Assembly: GCA_031430575.1 (NCBI GenBank)
Contig: JANPBT010000020.1
Location: 1-62,961 of the forward strand
DNA from: JANMDS01 sp031430575
Lineage (GTDB): Bacteria; Pseudomonadota; Gammaproteobacteria; Burkholderiales; Casimicrobiaceae
DNA: 62,961 bases
Reading direction: 5' to 3'
In this document: in pieces, positions 24,648 through 32,523 of the stretch
Numbering within the stretch: the first letter of the stretch is position 1
Layout of the letters: each line of letters begins with the position of its first letter
Made by a program: the position numbers and the translations under genes
Notes under the pieces: generated by a model
Databases searched by the model: none
Told to the model about the DNA's origin: nothing
The model's input: the letters and a program-made list of their open reading frames with translations, nothing else

Positions 24648-25427
24648 CTACATCGTGCCTGGGTACGATCCGCCATCCATCAGGATATTTTGACCGGTGA
24701 TAAATCCCGCGTGGGCGCTGCACAAAAATGCGCAGGTGTTGCCAAATTCCGGCACGGTACCAAAGCGCTTAGCGGGGTTAGCGGCTTGGCGACGGCTGAC
24801 CATTTCGTCTAACGCAATCCCTTGCTTGTCGGCATTGAATTTCAAATTACTCATGAGCCGATCGGTCTCAAACGGGCCGGGAAGCAAGTTATTCATCGTC
24901 ACGTTATGGGGCACGACTTGACGCGACAAACCCGCGATAAAGCCGGTGAGCCCTGCGCGCGCGCCGTTGGATAAACCAAGCTCGGCAATCGGTGCGCGCA
25001 CTGCAGCAGAGGTGATATTAACCACACGGCCAAACTTGCGCGCGATCATGCCGTCGAGTGTGGCTTTAATCATCTCAATTGGCGCGAGCATGTTGGCATC
25101 AATCGCCGCCAGCCAGGTCTCGCGGCTCCAATTGCGAAAATCACCCGGCGGCGGGCCACCCGCGTTGTTCACCAAAATATCGGGGTTGGGGCAGACCGCC
25201 AACACCTTTGCGCGGCCTTCAGCGGTGGCGATATCGGCAGCGACGACGTGCACGGTTGCGCCGGTTGCTGAACGGATCTCGGCGGCGGTAGCCTCCAGCG
25301 TTTCAAGCGTGCGGGCGACGATGGTCACCTCCACGCCTTCGCGTGCGAGGGCTTCCGCGCAACCGCGCCCTAATCCTTTGCTCGCACCGCAGACGATGGC
25401 CGTTTTGCCTTTAATATTCAAATCCAT
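24648..25427 (-). CDS. SDR-family oxidoreductase with atypical active site
   Basis: This protein of about 259 residues has the Rossmann motif CGASKGLGRG (residues 12-21), the NNAGG block and the C-terminal GQNILMDGG typical of short-chain dehydrogenases. Where the catalytic Tyr-x-x-x-Lys should be, it reads GLSNGARAGLTG, so both tyrosine and lysine are replaced. A subgroup of FabG-like SDRs without the canonical tetrad is known. I start at ATG 25427 (MDLNIKGK) because GGAG precedes it; an ATG four codons upstream lacks a site. Substrate unknown. Confidence 0.8.
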   Translation of the reverse strand: MDLNIKGKTAIVCGASKGLGRGCAEALAREGVEVTIVARTLETLEATAAEIRSATGATVHVVAADIATAEGRAKVLAVCPNPDILVNNAGGPPPGDFRNWSRETWLAAIDANMLAPIEMIKATLDGMIARKFGRVVNITSAAVRAPIAELGLSNGARAGLTGFIAGLSRQVVPHNVTMNNLLPGPFETDRLMSNLKFNADKQGIALDEMVSRRQAANPAKRFGTVPEFGNTCAFLCSAHAGFITGQNILMDGGSYPGTM

Positions 25428-25460
25428 ATTGCACTCCAAAATTCATTTTTTGTGTTTATA

Positions 25461-25490
25461 GAAAAGAAAAATCCCCCGCGAGCGGGGGAT
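25461..25490 (-). terminator. Rho-independent terminator of the Bug-type gene
   Basis: On the minus strand ATCCCCCGC and GCGGGGGAT form a 9-bp stem (25471-25490) followed by a T-rich run (25461-25471), 12 bases after the stop of the solute-binding protein gene. Confidence 0.8.
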
Positions 25491-25502
25491 TGATTCAAGC
25501 GA

Positions 25503-26483
25503 TTACAGCTCTAGCGAAATCTTTTTTACATCGACTACTTTTTTCCACTTCGCCACTTCTTTTTTGATTTGCGCAGTGAATTGCTCCGGCGTATTGCCAA
25601 CCGGGAATGCGCCGGCTGCCTCAAACTTCACGAGCGTATCGGGGTCTTTCAACACAACCTGCGCGGCATCGTATATCTTCTTGACGATTTCAGCATTCAC
25701 ACCAGCTGGGCCTACGAAACCAAACCACGTGTCGGTCTCATAATCCGGCAAGCCAAGCTCTGCGAATGTTGGCACGTTTGGCAATTGTGGAATACGCTTG
25801 GGGAATGCCAAACCGATTGGCACGAATCTGCCTGATTTAATGTGCGTAATGGAGGAGGTCAAGTTATCCCAAAAAATCGGCACGTTGCCCGCGAGCACGT
25901 CAGTTACCGCTGGGCCCGCGCCTTTGTAAGGAATGTGTTGGGCATCACCACCGACGCTGACTAAAAAAAGCTCCATCGCCAAATGCCCGACGCCGCCTGC
26001 GCCCGAGCTTGCGTAGCTGTGCTTGCCCGGGTTGGCTTTGAGCTCAGCAACCAACGATTTGTAATCCTTAAATGCAAATTTTTCGTTTACTACGATGACG
26101 CCTGGCACAGATGCGATATTTGAAATATGGGTGAATTGGGTTATCGGGTCGAGCTTGTTGTTTTTGTAGGCCACGATATTCGTGCCCATCGTCGATACGC
26201 TGCCCATTCCAATCGTGTAGCCATCTGGAGCGGAGCGGGCAATTTCGGCCGCGCCGATCGAACCGCCGGCACCTGCTTTATTTTCCACAATGACGGCCTG
26301 CCCGAGAATTGGCGTCATCTTTTGCGCCATGATGCGCGCGACGATATCGGTAGAGCCGCCCGGCGGGAACGGCACGATAATCTTAATGGGTTTGCTTGGA
26401 TACGCTTGCGCAAAGGCTACGCTATTCAAAATACCTGCGGCACAGATGGTGGCCACTGCGGTCACGATAATTTTCTTTAACAT
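25503..26483 (-). CDS. Tripartite tricarboxylate transporter solute-binding protein (Bug family)
   Basis: A 326-residue periplasmic binding protein with signal peptide MLKKIIVTAVATICAAGILN and cleavage near FAQA. Bug-family blocks follow: YPSKPIKIIVPFPPGGSTDI, VENKAGAGGSIGAAEIA, PDGYTIGMG and AGPAVTDVLAGNVPI. AAGGAG-type site AAGGAG lies five bases before ATG 26483. No TctA/TctB membrane genes are adjacent, as is common for orphan Bug proteins. A near-copy of the palindromic element writes ICAAGI within the signal peptide. Ligand unknown. Confidence 0.9.
   Translation of the reverse strand: MLKKIIVTAVATICAAGILNSVAFAQAYPSKPIKIIVPFPPGGSTDIVARIMAQKMTPILGQAVIVENKAGAGGSIGAAEIARSAPDGYTIGMGSVSTMGTNIVAYKNNKLDPITQFTHISNIASVPGVIVVNEKFAFKDYKSLVAELKANPGKHSYASSGAGGVGHLAMELFLVSVGGDAQHIPYKGAGPAVTDVLAGNVPIFWDNLTSSITHIKSGRFVPIGLAFPKRIPQLPNVPTFAELGLPDYETDTWFGFVGPAGVNAEIVKKIYDAAQVVLKDPDTLVKFEAAGAFPVGNTPEQFTAQIKKEVAKWKKVVDVKKISLEL
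26430..26449 (-). repeat. Palindromic element near-copy in a signal peptide
   Basis: CTGCGGCACAG at 26435-26445 has one mismatch; ATAC precedes. The gene reads it as TICAAGI. Confidence 0.6.
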
Positions 26484-26588
26484 GTTCACTCCTTGGTAAA
26501 TACGTTTAACCTATGATCGAAATGATATTGGATTTTTGACCACCTTGCCTGTGCCGTTTCCGCACACGCGCTGACCACTGGCTGGCCG

Positions 26589-27122
26589 TCAGCGAAAGAT
26601 ATCGGCAACACGCACCGGGAATTGCCCCGTCTTGCGGCAGGCGAAGTAGTGCTCCAAAGTGAGCTTGACGGTGCCAAACGCGATCTCACTCCACGGAATT
26701 TCATGCTCGGCAAAAAGTTGCACTTCTAAGCTCTCGGAAGTTACCGAAAACTTCGCCTCAGGTAATGCCCCCCAAAACATTACATGCACCTGATTGATCG
26801 CAGGCACTGAAATCACCGAGAGCAATTGCGGCGCAAGCACGGTCGCGACCGCCTCTTCGTGCGTCTCGCGCAAAGCGCCTGCTTCTACTGTTTCGCCATT
26901 TTCCATAAAGCCAGCAGGCAGCGTCCACTTGCCGTAGCGCGGCTCGATCGCGCGCTTGCAGAGAAGCACTTTTTCGCCCCATACGGGCAACGTGCCACAA
27001 ATAACCCGTGGATTTTGATAGTGAATTTCACCGCACGCTTTGCAAGCATAGCGAGTGCGGTTGTCGCCGCGAGGGACTTCCAGCGCGATTGAATCTGCGC
27101 CGCAGGTAGAGCAATATTTCAC
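26589..27122 (-). CDS. NUDIX hydrolase with N-terminal zinc ribbon
   Basis: A 177-residue protein with a four-cysteine zinc ribbon, MKYCSTCGAD and RYACKACGEIHY, then a NUDIX domain. The NUDIX box reads GFMENGETVEAGALRETHEE followed by AVATV, so the metal-binding glutamates are present but the usual glycine after EE-x is a valine. Such proteins hydrolyse nucleoside diphosphate derivatives such as NADH or ADP-ribose. The stop-to-start gap to orn is tiny (orn ends at 27124, downstream-facing in the same direction upstream). A palindromic element writes the second cysteine of the ribbon (TCGAD). Confidence 0.83.
   Translation of the reverse strand: MKYCSTCGADSIALEVPRGDNRTRYACKACGEIHYQNPRVICGTLPVWGEKVLLCKRAIEPRYGKWTLPAGFMENGETVEAGALRETHEEAVATVLAPQLLSVISVPAINQVHVMFWGALPEAKFSVTSESLEVQLFAEHEIPWSEIAFGTVKLTLEHYFACRKTGQFPVRVADIFR
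27091..27110 (+). repeat. Palindromic element in the NUDIX zinc ribbon
   Basis: Core at 27095-27105. Read in the gene direction it encodes STCGAD, including a zinc-ligand cysteine. Confidence 0.8.
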
Positions 27123-27123
27123 G

Positions 27124-27684
27124 TTAATTCTGCGCCGCAGGTAGCTTGATGAAATGCTCGCGATAGTGCTTCATTTCATCGATTGATTCGTAGACATCTG
27201 ACAGCGCTTGATGCCTCGTTTTTTTGACGAACGCTTTCTTCACTTCTGGGGCCCAGCGGGCAGCGAGCTCTTTTAGTGTGGACACATCCAAATTGCGATA
27301 GTGAAAATACTCTTCTAATCGAGGCATGTATTTAGCCATAAACCGCCGGTCTTGATGCACGGAATTGCCACACATCGGCGACACCCGCTTTGGCACGTAT
27401 GCGCTAATAAACGTCAACGCGGCTGACTCAACATCAGCATCAGACAGTGTGGACTCGCGTGCGCGCTGCGTAAGCCCACTCTTGCCGTGGGTGTTGGTAT
27501 TCCACTCGTCCATGCCTGCGAGCACGACAGCAGGCTGATGCACAACCCACACCGGAGACTCGGCCACCATTTCAAGGTTGGAATTGGTCACCACAATGGC
27601 CAGCTCCAACACACGATCTAACTCTGGATCGAGCCCAGTCATTTCCATATCGAGCCAAAGGAGATAATTTTGATCTTGTGCCAC
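27124..27684 (-). CDS. orn: Oligoribonuclease (Orn)
   Basis: A DEDDh exonuclease that degrades 2-5 nucleotide RNA and pGpG. LLWLDMEMTGLDPELD carries the first DED residues, GNSVHQDRRFM the second block and KKTRHQALSDVYESI the final His/Asp. I start at GTG 27684 (VAQDQNYLL), where the family begins; the frame is open 31 codons further. The family normally ends at YREHFIKL. Here five extra residues PAAQN and the stop are written by a palindromic element, a clear C-terminal extension. It is divergent to the M48 peptidase gene. Confidence 0.92.
   Translation of the reverse strand: MAQDQNYLLWLDMEMTGLDPELDRVLELAIVVTNSNLEMVAESPVWVVHQPAVVLAGMDEWNTNTHGKSGLTQRARESTLSDADVESAALTFISAYVPKRVSPMCGNSVHQDRRFMAKYMPRLEEYFHYRNLDVSTLKELAARWAPEVKKAFVKKTRHQALSDVYESIDEMKHYREHFIKLPAAQN
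27126..27145 (+). repeat. Palindromic element extending the Orn C-terminus
   Basis: Core at 27130-27140, in the same orientation as the copy 35 bases away at 27095. It encodes LPAAQN and leads into the TAA stop. Confidence 0.82.
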
Positions 27685-27731
27685 GGCAAACCGCCCTAAA
27701 CTATTACTCAGTATTGTTTGGATTGTTACAT

Positions 27732-28988
27732 ATGAGTTCGCAAATTTTTCTCTCGGTAGTCGGTATCGCTCTGGCACTCAATTTACTCGTTGATGCGTGG
27801 CTACGTCAGCGTCATCTACGGTATGTCAAAGCCCATCGCGGGGCAGTGCCTGCGAGCTTTGCCAGCGCAGTTACGCTTGAAAATCACCAAAAAGCCGCGG
27901 ATTATGTGCAAGCCAAGGCTGATGTCACCTGCTGGAGCACAATCGCCGATCTCGCACCTGCGATTTGGTTTATTTTTCTCGGCGGCTTGGTTTGGGTTTG
28001 GCAGGCCACCGATTTCATCTCTGCCAACATCATTGCCCGCGAAGTCGCGCTCGCAGCGGCGTTAAGCGCCATCGGTGCGCTCATTGCGCTGCCGTTTGAT
28101 GCATACCGCACGTTTGTCACCGAAGCGAAATTTGGCTTTAACAAAACCACGCCGGTGCTTTGGGCTGCCGATGTGGTCAAAGGCACGCTCTTAGAAGCCG
28201 CGATATTTCTGCCCTTTCTCGCGCTGGTCTTTTGGTTGCTGCGGGCAGCAGGCGAAATGTGGTGGGTATGGACTTGGGTGGCCTTCATGACCCTACAGCT
28301 CTCGATGCTCGCGATCTACCCGACCTTCATCGCGCCGTTGTTTAATAAATTTACGCCGTTGCCCGACGGCGAAGTGAAAACGGAAATTGAGAAACTTCTC
28401 GCCCGCACTGGCTTTAGCGCACGCGGGCTTTTCGTCATGGATGGCAGTAAGCGCAGTGCCCACGGCAATGCTTACTTCACCGGCTTTGGTAAATCAAAGC
28501 GCATCGTGTTTTTCGATACGCTGCTTTCGCGATTGACCACGCCCCAAATCATCGCCGTGCTCGCGCATGAGCTCGGGCATTTCAAGCGCAAGCATATCGT
28601 CAAGCGTTTGGTTGTATTTGCCATCGGAAGTTTGGCCTTCCTCGCGCTCGCAGCATGGGTCATGAAACAAGCGTGGTTCGCGCAGGCTTTTGGCTTACCT
28701 GCGGCGCAGTTTTTAGCTGCGCCAGGCATTGCTTTAATTGCATTTAGCCTAGTCTTTGGCCCGCTCTTTTTCTTGCTCACGCCACTCGGCGCAATCTATT
28801 CACGTAAGCATGAGTTTGAAGCCGACGCCTACGCCGCAGCCAATGCCAACAAGCAAGATTTAATCGACGCGCTTGGCAAACTCTACAGCGATAACGCCTC
28901 CACCCTCACGCCCGACCCGCTCTACTCCGCCTATTACGATAGCCACCCACCTGCACCGATTCGTGTCGCCCATTTGGCGGCGATGTAA
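27732..28988 (+). CDS. M48-family zinc metalloprotease, Ste24/CAAX-protease type
   Basis: A 418-residue membrane protease. An N-terminal membrane domain (segments near residues 5, 60, 100 and 150) precedes the catalytic domain with VLAHELGHFKRKH (HExxH zinc site) and HEFEADAYAA (third ligand and ExxxD). Two more membrane helices lie between. I start at ATG 27732 (MSSQIFLSVVG); the frame extends 18 codons upstream into the orn start region. It probably handles membrane-protein quality control. A palindromic element encodes LPAAQF in a loop between the last helices. Confidence 0.88.
   Translation: MSSQIFLSVVGIALALNLLVDAWLRQRHLRYVKAHRGAVPASFASAVTLENHQKAADYVQAKADVTCWSTIADLAPAIWFIFLGGLVWVWQATDFISANIIAREVALAAALSAIGALIALPFDAYRTFVTEAKFGFNKTTPVLWAADVVKGTLLEAAIFLPFLALVFWLLRAAGEMWWVWTWVAFMTLQLSMLAIYPTFIAPLFNKFTPLPDGEVKTEIEKLLARTGFSARGLFVMDGSKRSAHGNAYFTGFGKSKRIVFFDTLLSRLTTPQIIAVLAHELGHFKRKHIVKRLVVFAIGSLAFLALAAWVMKQAWFAQAFGLPAAQFLAAPGIALIAFSLVFGPLFFLLTPLGAIYSRKHEFEADAYAAANANKQDLIDALGKLYSDNASTLTPDPLYSAYYDSHPPAPIRVAHLAAM
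28694..28713 (-). repeat. Palindromic element inside the M48 protease gene
   Basis: Core at 28699-28709, read as LPAAQF between two membrane helices. Confidence 0.8.
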
Positions 28989-29066
28989 GCGCAATTCGGG
29001 TTTCCAACTGCGCCGATGCTTCTTATAGCGAGCGGATCGAAATTTCAAACCGCACTCATTTTTAAC

Positions 29067-29086
29067 TCCTCTGCGCCGCAGGTATT
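29067..29086 (+). repeat. Palindromic element upstream of the MFS gene
   Basis: Core at 29071-29081 with GTATT after, in the 158-base gap between the protease and the transporter gene. A GGGTTTC tract follows near 29140; nothing else was seen there. Confidence 0.85.
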
Positions 29087-29146
29087 CTCTAAATAACTGC
29101 TGCTCACGCCCATATCGAAACCCGAACGTCGCATAATCGGGTTTCA

Positions 29147-30376
29147 ATGCAACTCCCCGCCGCTTTCGCGCCTTTGCGCGAGCCTGAATTTCGCCGCTAC
29201 TATCTCGGTCAGTTAGTCTCCGTGCTGGGAACCTGGATGCAAACGATCGCCTTGCCGTGGATGGCATATCGCATTTCGGGCTCGGCGTTTACGGTTGGGT
29301 TAGTGGCTTTTTGCGGAAGCATTGGGCAGATGCTTTTGCCGCCGATTGCGGGTGTGCTCGGCGATTACGTCAATAAACGCAAGCTCTTGATCGGGCTTTA
29401 TTGCGTTCAGGCGATTCCCTCGGTGATTCTTGCCATTCTCGCCTTTACCAATCGCATGGAGATTTGGCATTTGATGCTGCTGGCAACGCTCTATGGGCTT
29501 TGCGCGGGCGTCGAGATGCCGATCCGCTGGGCGAGCTTTTCGGAGATGCTGAAAGATAAATCGCTGTTGCCAAATGCCATTGCGCTGAACGCCGCTGCGC
29601 TCAATGCCGGGCGCGTGCTCGGCCCAGCGATTGGTGGTGCGCTGATTGCTTGGGTGGGCGAGGCCATTTGCTTTGCGATTAATGCAATCTCTTTTTCAGC
29701 AGTGGTGGTGCAGCTTGCCCGCGCGAAGTGGGGTGCAGTAAAGGCACGCACTCAGAAAATTGATATCTGGGAAAGCTTCAAAGAGGGTGGGCGAGCAGCG
29801 TTTAACGATCCAGTCGTGCGACGCGCGCTGATGACGGTGACAGCGGTGAGCTTCGCGCTTGGCAATTACTCGACGGTGCTGCCAGTTTTCGCCAAAGAAG
29901 TGCTCAAAGGGGACGCACAAACGCTGGGTGCATTGCTGAGTTGCATGGGCATCGGCGCACTTTCATCTACGCTTTATTTGGCAACGCGTAAGGGTCGGGG
30001 TTTGCCTGATCTCATCGTTTTTGCATCGATCACTGGCGGTGTTTGCTACTTGTTGCTTGGGCTTACCCGTTCGCTTTCGCTCGCGCCGCTATTGATGATC
30101 GGCGTGGGCATGGGGATGATCTTGACCTTCTCAGCAATTAACACGATGATCCAGCTTCACGTTGACCCTGCGCGGCGGGCACGGGTGATGGGCTTTTACT
30201 CGTGGGCAGTGGCAGGCATCGCGCCACTCTCTGCTTTTTGTGCAGGCTCAGTGACCGATAAATTTGGCGCGCCAACGACGATCATCATCGCTGGCTGTTT
30301 GAGCATCGCTGCAGGCATCGCCTTTCATTACCTGCGGCGCAGAAATGAGCCTTTTACGCCGCAATCTCCAACATAA
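29147..30376 (+). CDS. MFS transporter, EntS/DUF894-type
   Basis: A 409-residue transporter with 12 predicted helices. It begins with the family pattern FAPLREPEFRRYYLGQLVSV LG-like start and shows LGDYVNKRKLL between helices 2 and 3, then ALNAAALNAGRVLGPAIGG. This subgroup exports siderophores or drugs; the substrate is not evident. A palindromic element gives YLRRRN at the cytoplasmic tail. The last 23 bases overlap the convergent quinone-reductase gene. Confidence 0.87.
   Translation: MQLPAAFAPLREPEFRRYYLGQLVSVLGTWMQTIALPWMAYRISGSAFTVGLVAFCGSIGQMLLPPIAGVLGDYVNKRKLLIGLYCVQAIPSVILAILAFTNRMEIWHLMLLATLYGLCAGVEMPIRWASFSEMLKDKSLLPNAIALNAAALNAGRVLGPAIGGALIAWVGEAICFAINAISFSAVVVQLARAKWGAVKARTQKIDIWESFKEGGRAAFNDPVVRRALMTVTAVSFALGNYSTVLPVFAKEVLKGDAQTLGALLSCMGIGALSSTLYLATRKGRGLPDLIVFASITGGVCYLLLGLTRSLSLAPLLMIGVGMGMILTFSAINTMIQLHVDPARRARVMGFYSWAVAGIAPLSAFCAGSVTDKFGAPTTIIIAGCLSIAAGIAFHYLRRRNEPFTPQSPT
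30327..30346 (-). repeat. Palindromic element in the MFS gene tail
   Basis: Core at 30332-30342, read as YLRRRN just after the last helix. Confidence 0.8.
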
Positions 30377-31343
30377 TTTTTCCGATATGGGCGTTTGACT
30401 CCATAAGCGCATGGGCTTGCGCCGCTTCATGCATCCGGTAAGTTGCATGAATCACTGGGGTAATCGCTTTTGCTTCAAGTTGTGGCCAGATTTTTTGCAG
30501 TAGTGATTGCGCCAGATCTGCCTTAAATTGGGGCGAGCGCGGGCGCAGTGTCGAGCCGGTGATGGTCAAACGCTTGACCATAAGATCGCGGAAATTAATT
30601 TCGGCTTTGCTTCCTTGCAAAAAGGCAATTTGCACCAATCGGCCATCCTCAGCTAGGCATGCCAAATTGCGCGGAATGTAATCTCCGCCCACCATATCGA
30701 GAATCACATCGACGCCTCGCCCTAGCGTCAGCAATGCCGTTTCTTTGACAAAATCTTGGGTTTTATATTGGATCGCGCTCGCGCCAAACTTTTGGACGAA
30801 CGCTGCTTTTTCTGCATTGCCAACGGTGGTGATGACATCAGCGCCGATACTCTTTGCAAACTGAATTGCGGCAAGGCCAATGCCGCTTGTGCCGCCGTGA
30901 ATCAAAATCGTTTCGCCTAACTTCAGCCCGCCACGTTCACTTACATTATGAAAAACCGTGAACCAGTTTTCAGGGAGCGACGCTGCTTCGCGCAGGCTCA
31001 ATCCGCGCGGAATGGGCAAAATCTGCGCCGCAGGTACACCCACATATTGTGCATACGCGCCGCCATTACAAAGCGCGCAGACTTGATCGCCTACACGCAC
31101 GTCGGTGACGTTTGCCCCAAGTGCTACGATTTCTCCTGCGCATTCCAAGCCCAAAATCGGCGAGGCATTTGCAGGCGGCGGGTAAAGCCCAGAGCGCTGC
31201 AGGCAATCGGGTCGATTGACCCCTGCATAGGCCACACGGATCAACACCTCATCGGCTGCCGGCGTTGGGATCGCGGCGCGCGCAACGGTTAATATCTGCG
31301 GCGCACCGCCTGCGCCGTGGGCGACGTATTGCATTTCGTTCAT
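30354..31343 (-). CDS. NAD(P)H-quinone oxidoreductase, zinc-free MDR family
   Basis: A 329-residue medium-chain dehydrogenase/reductase. AGVNRPDCLQRSGLYPPP and LGLECAGEIVALG are in the GroES-like domain; ILIHGGTSGIGLAAIQFAK is the nucleotide-binding loop. No structural zinc cysteines are present, and the PIG3/quinone-oxidoreductase pattern fits. It reduces quinones with NADPH. A palindromic element encodes VPAAQI in the domain hinge, and GGAPQIL near the start is a weaker resemblance. Confidence 0.88.
   Translation of the reverse strand: MNEMQYVAHGAGGAPQILTVARAAIPTPAADEVLIRVAYAGVNRPDCLQRSGLYPPPANASPILGLECAGEIVALGANVTDVRVGDQVCALCNGGAYAQYVGVPAAQILPIPRGLSLREAASLPENWFTVFHNVSERGGLKLGETILIHGGTSGIGLAAIQFAKSIGADVITTVGNAEKAAFVQKFGASAIQYKTQDFVKETALLTLGRGVDVILDMVGGDYIPRNLACLAEDGRLVQIAFLQGSKAEINFRDLMVKRLTITGSTLRPRSPQFKADLAQSLLQKIWPQLEAKAITPVIHATYRMHEAAQAHALMESNAHIGKIMLEIAA
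31019..31038 (+). repeat. Palindromic element inside the quinone reductase gene
   Basis: Core at 31023-31033, full AAAT flank; read as VPAAQI. Confidence 0.8.
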
Positions 31344-31430
31344 TTACATTTCCTTCACGATTTGCCAATATTTTGAGCTACCCGCAGTTGCCGTCTTGAC
31401 GAAACAATAATAACTGTATAAATTAGCAGT

Positions 31431-32516
31431 ATGCAAAATATTCCGGTGACTTTTTACAAAGGACGCGGTACGGCGATGAATATCCCCGGTCGCTTTGAGC
31501 CTCGCGCGAGCACAGCCTTCGACGATGGCTGGGCGCTCGAAGACGAGGCCAGACGCCCACCAAAAACGCACGTGCATTTTGAGCAGGCAAAATCGATCAT
31601 CAGTCGCAATCAATCGCCTGACATTCCTTTTGAGGCCTCAATCAATCCCTATCGCGGCTGTGAGCATGGCTGCTCTTATTGCTACGCCCGCCCCTCGCAT
31701 GCCACGCTCAATCTCTCGCCCGGAATCGATTTCGAAACCCAACTTTTCGCGAAAGAAAATGCACCCCAGCTCTTACGGGAGGCGCTGCGTAAGCGCGGCT
31801 ATAAAGTATCGCCAATCAATTTCGGGGCAAATACCGACCCCTACCAACCGATCGAGCGTAAATATGGAATCACCCGCGCGAGCTTGGAAGTGCTCAAGCA
31901 GAGCAATCACCCAATTACGATCGTGACAAAAAATGCCTTGATCACCCGCGATATCGATCTACTCGCACCAATGGCAGAGAAAAAGTTGGTGCACGTATTT
32001 ATCTCGATTACACAATTAGATAATGATCTCACGCGCATCCTCGAGCCGCGGGCGTCATCACCTGCCAATCGGCTCAATGCCATCTCCCAGCTCAGCGATG
32101 CCGGTATCCCCACCTCGGTATTGGTCGTGCCGATTATTCCGTTCATTAACGATGAGTGGATCGAGCGCGTGCTCGCCGCAGCCCGCGAGGCCGGTGCGCG
32201 TTCAGCCGGGTATACGCTGATTCGCCTACCGTGGGAAGTCAACGAAATTTTTCAAGATTGGCTGAAAACCCATTTCCCGCATCGGGCAGAGCATGTGATG
32301 GCCCGCATTCGCGATATGCGGGGTGGCAAAGATAACTCGACTGAATTTGGCGAGCGTATGCGTGGCAGCGGGATTTACGCCGATTTGATTCGCAAGCGAT
32401 TTGAGATCAACATGACGCGCTTGGGCTACCTGCGGCGCAGTGAAATTGCGCTCGATTGCAGCCAATTTCGCCCGCCATCTGCGCACGGTGCGCCACTGCA
32501 GGTCGATTTATTTTGA
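31431..32516 (+). CDS. PA0069-family radical SAM protein
   Basis: The 361-residue product begins with a KGRG segment and GRFEPR, then INPYRGCEHGCSYCYARPSH. Its CxxxCxxC cysteines bind the 4Fe-4S cluster that cleaves S-adenosylmethionine. INFGANTDPYQPIERKY and HVFISITQLD are conserved in the PA0069/SplB-like group. The reaction is unknown. A palindromic element gives YLRRSE near the C-terminus. It converges on the chemosensory operon with seven bases between stops. Confidence 0.85.
   Translation: MQNIPVTFYKGRGTAMNIPGRFEPRASTAFDDGWALEDEARRPPKTHVHFEQAKSIISRNQSPDIPFEASINPYRGCEHGCSYCYARPSHATLNLSPGIDFETQLFAKENAPQLLREALRKRGYKVSPINFGANTDPYQPIERKYGITRASLEVLKQSNHPITIVTKNALITRDIDLLAPMAEKKLVHVFISITQLDNDLTRILEPRASSPANRLNAISQLSDAGIPTSVLVVPIIPFINDEWIERVLAAAREAGARSAGYTLIRLPWEVNEIFQDWLKTHFPHRAEHVMARIRDMRGGKDNSTEFGERMRGSGIYADLIRKRFEINMTRLGYLRRSEIALDCSQFRPPSAHGAPLQVDLF
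32425..32444 (-). repeat. Palindromic element inside the radical SAM gene
   Basis: Core at 32430-32440, read as YLRRSE near the C-terminus. Confidence 0.78.
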
Positions 32517-32523
32517 TCGTTGT

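Noticed and set aside
31290..31310. AATATCTGCGGCGCACC in the quinone reductase gene as an element
   Set aside because: The core is incomplete and the flank order is wrong for either orientation.
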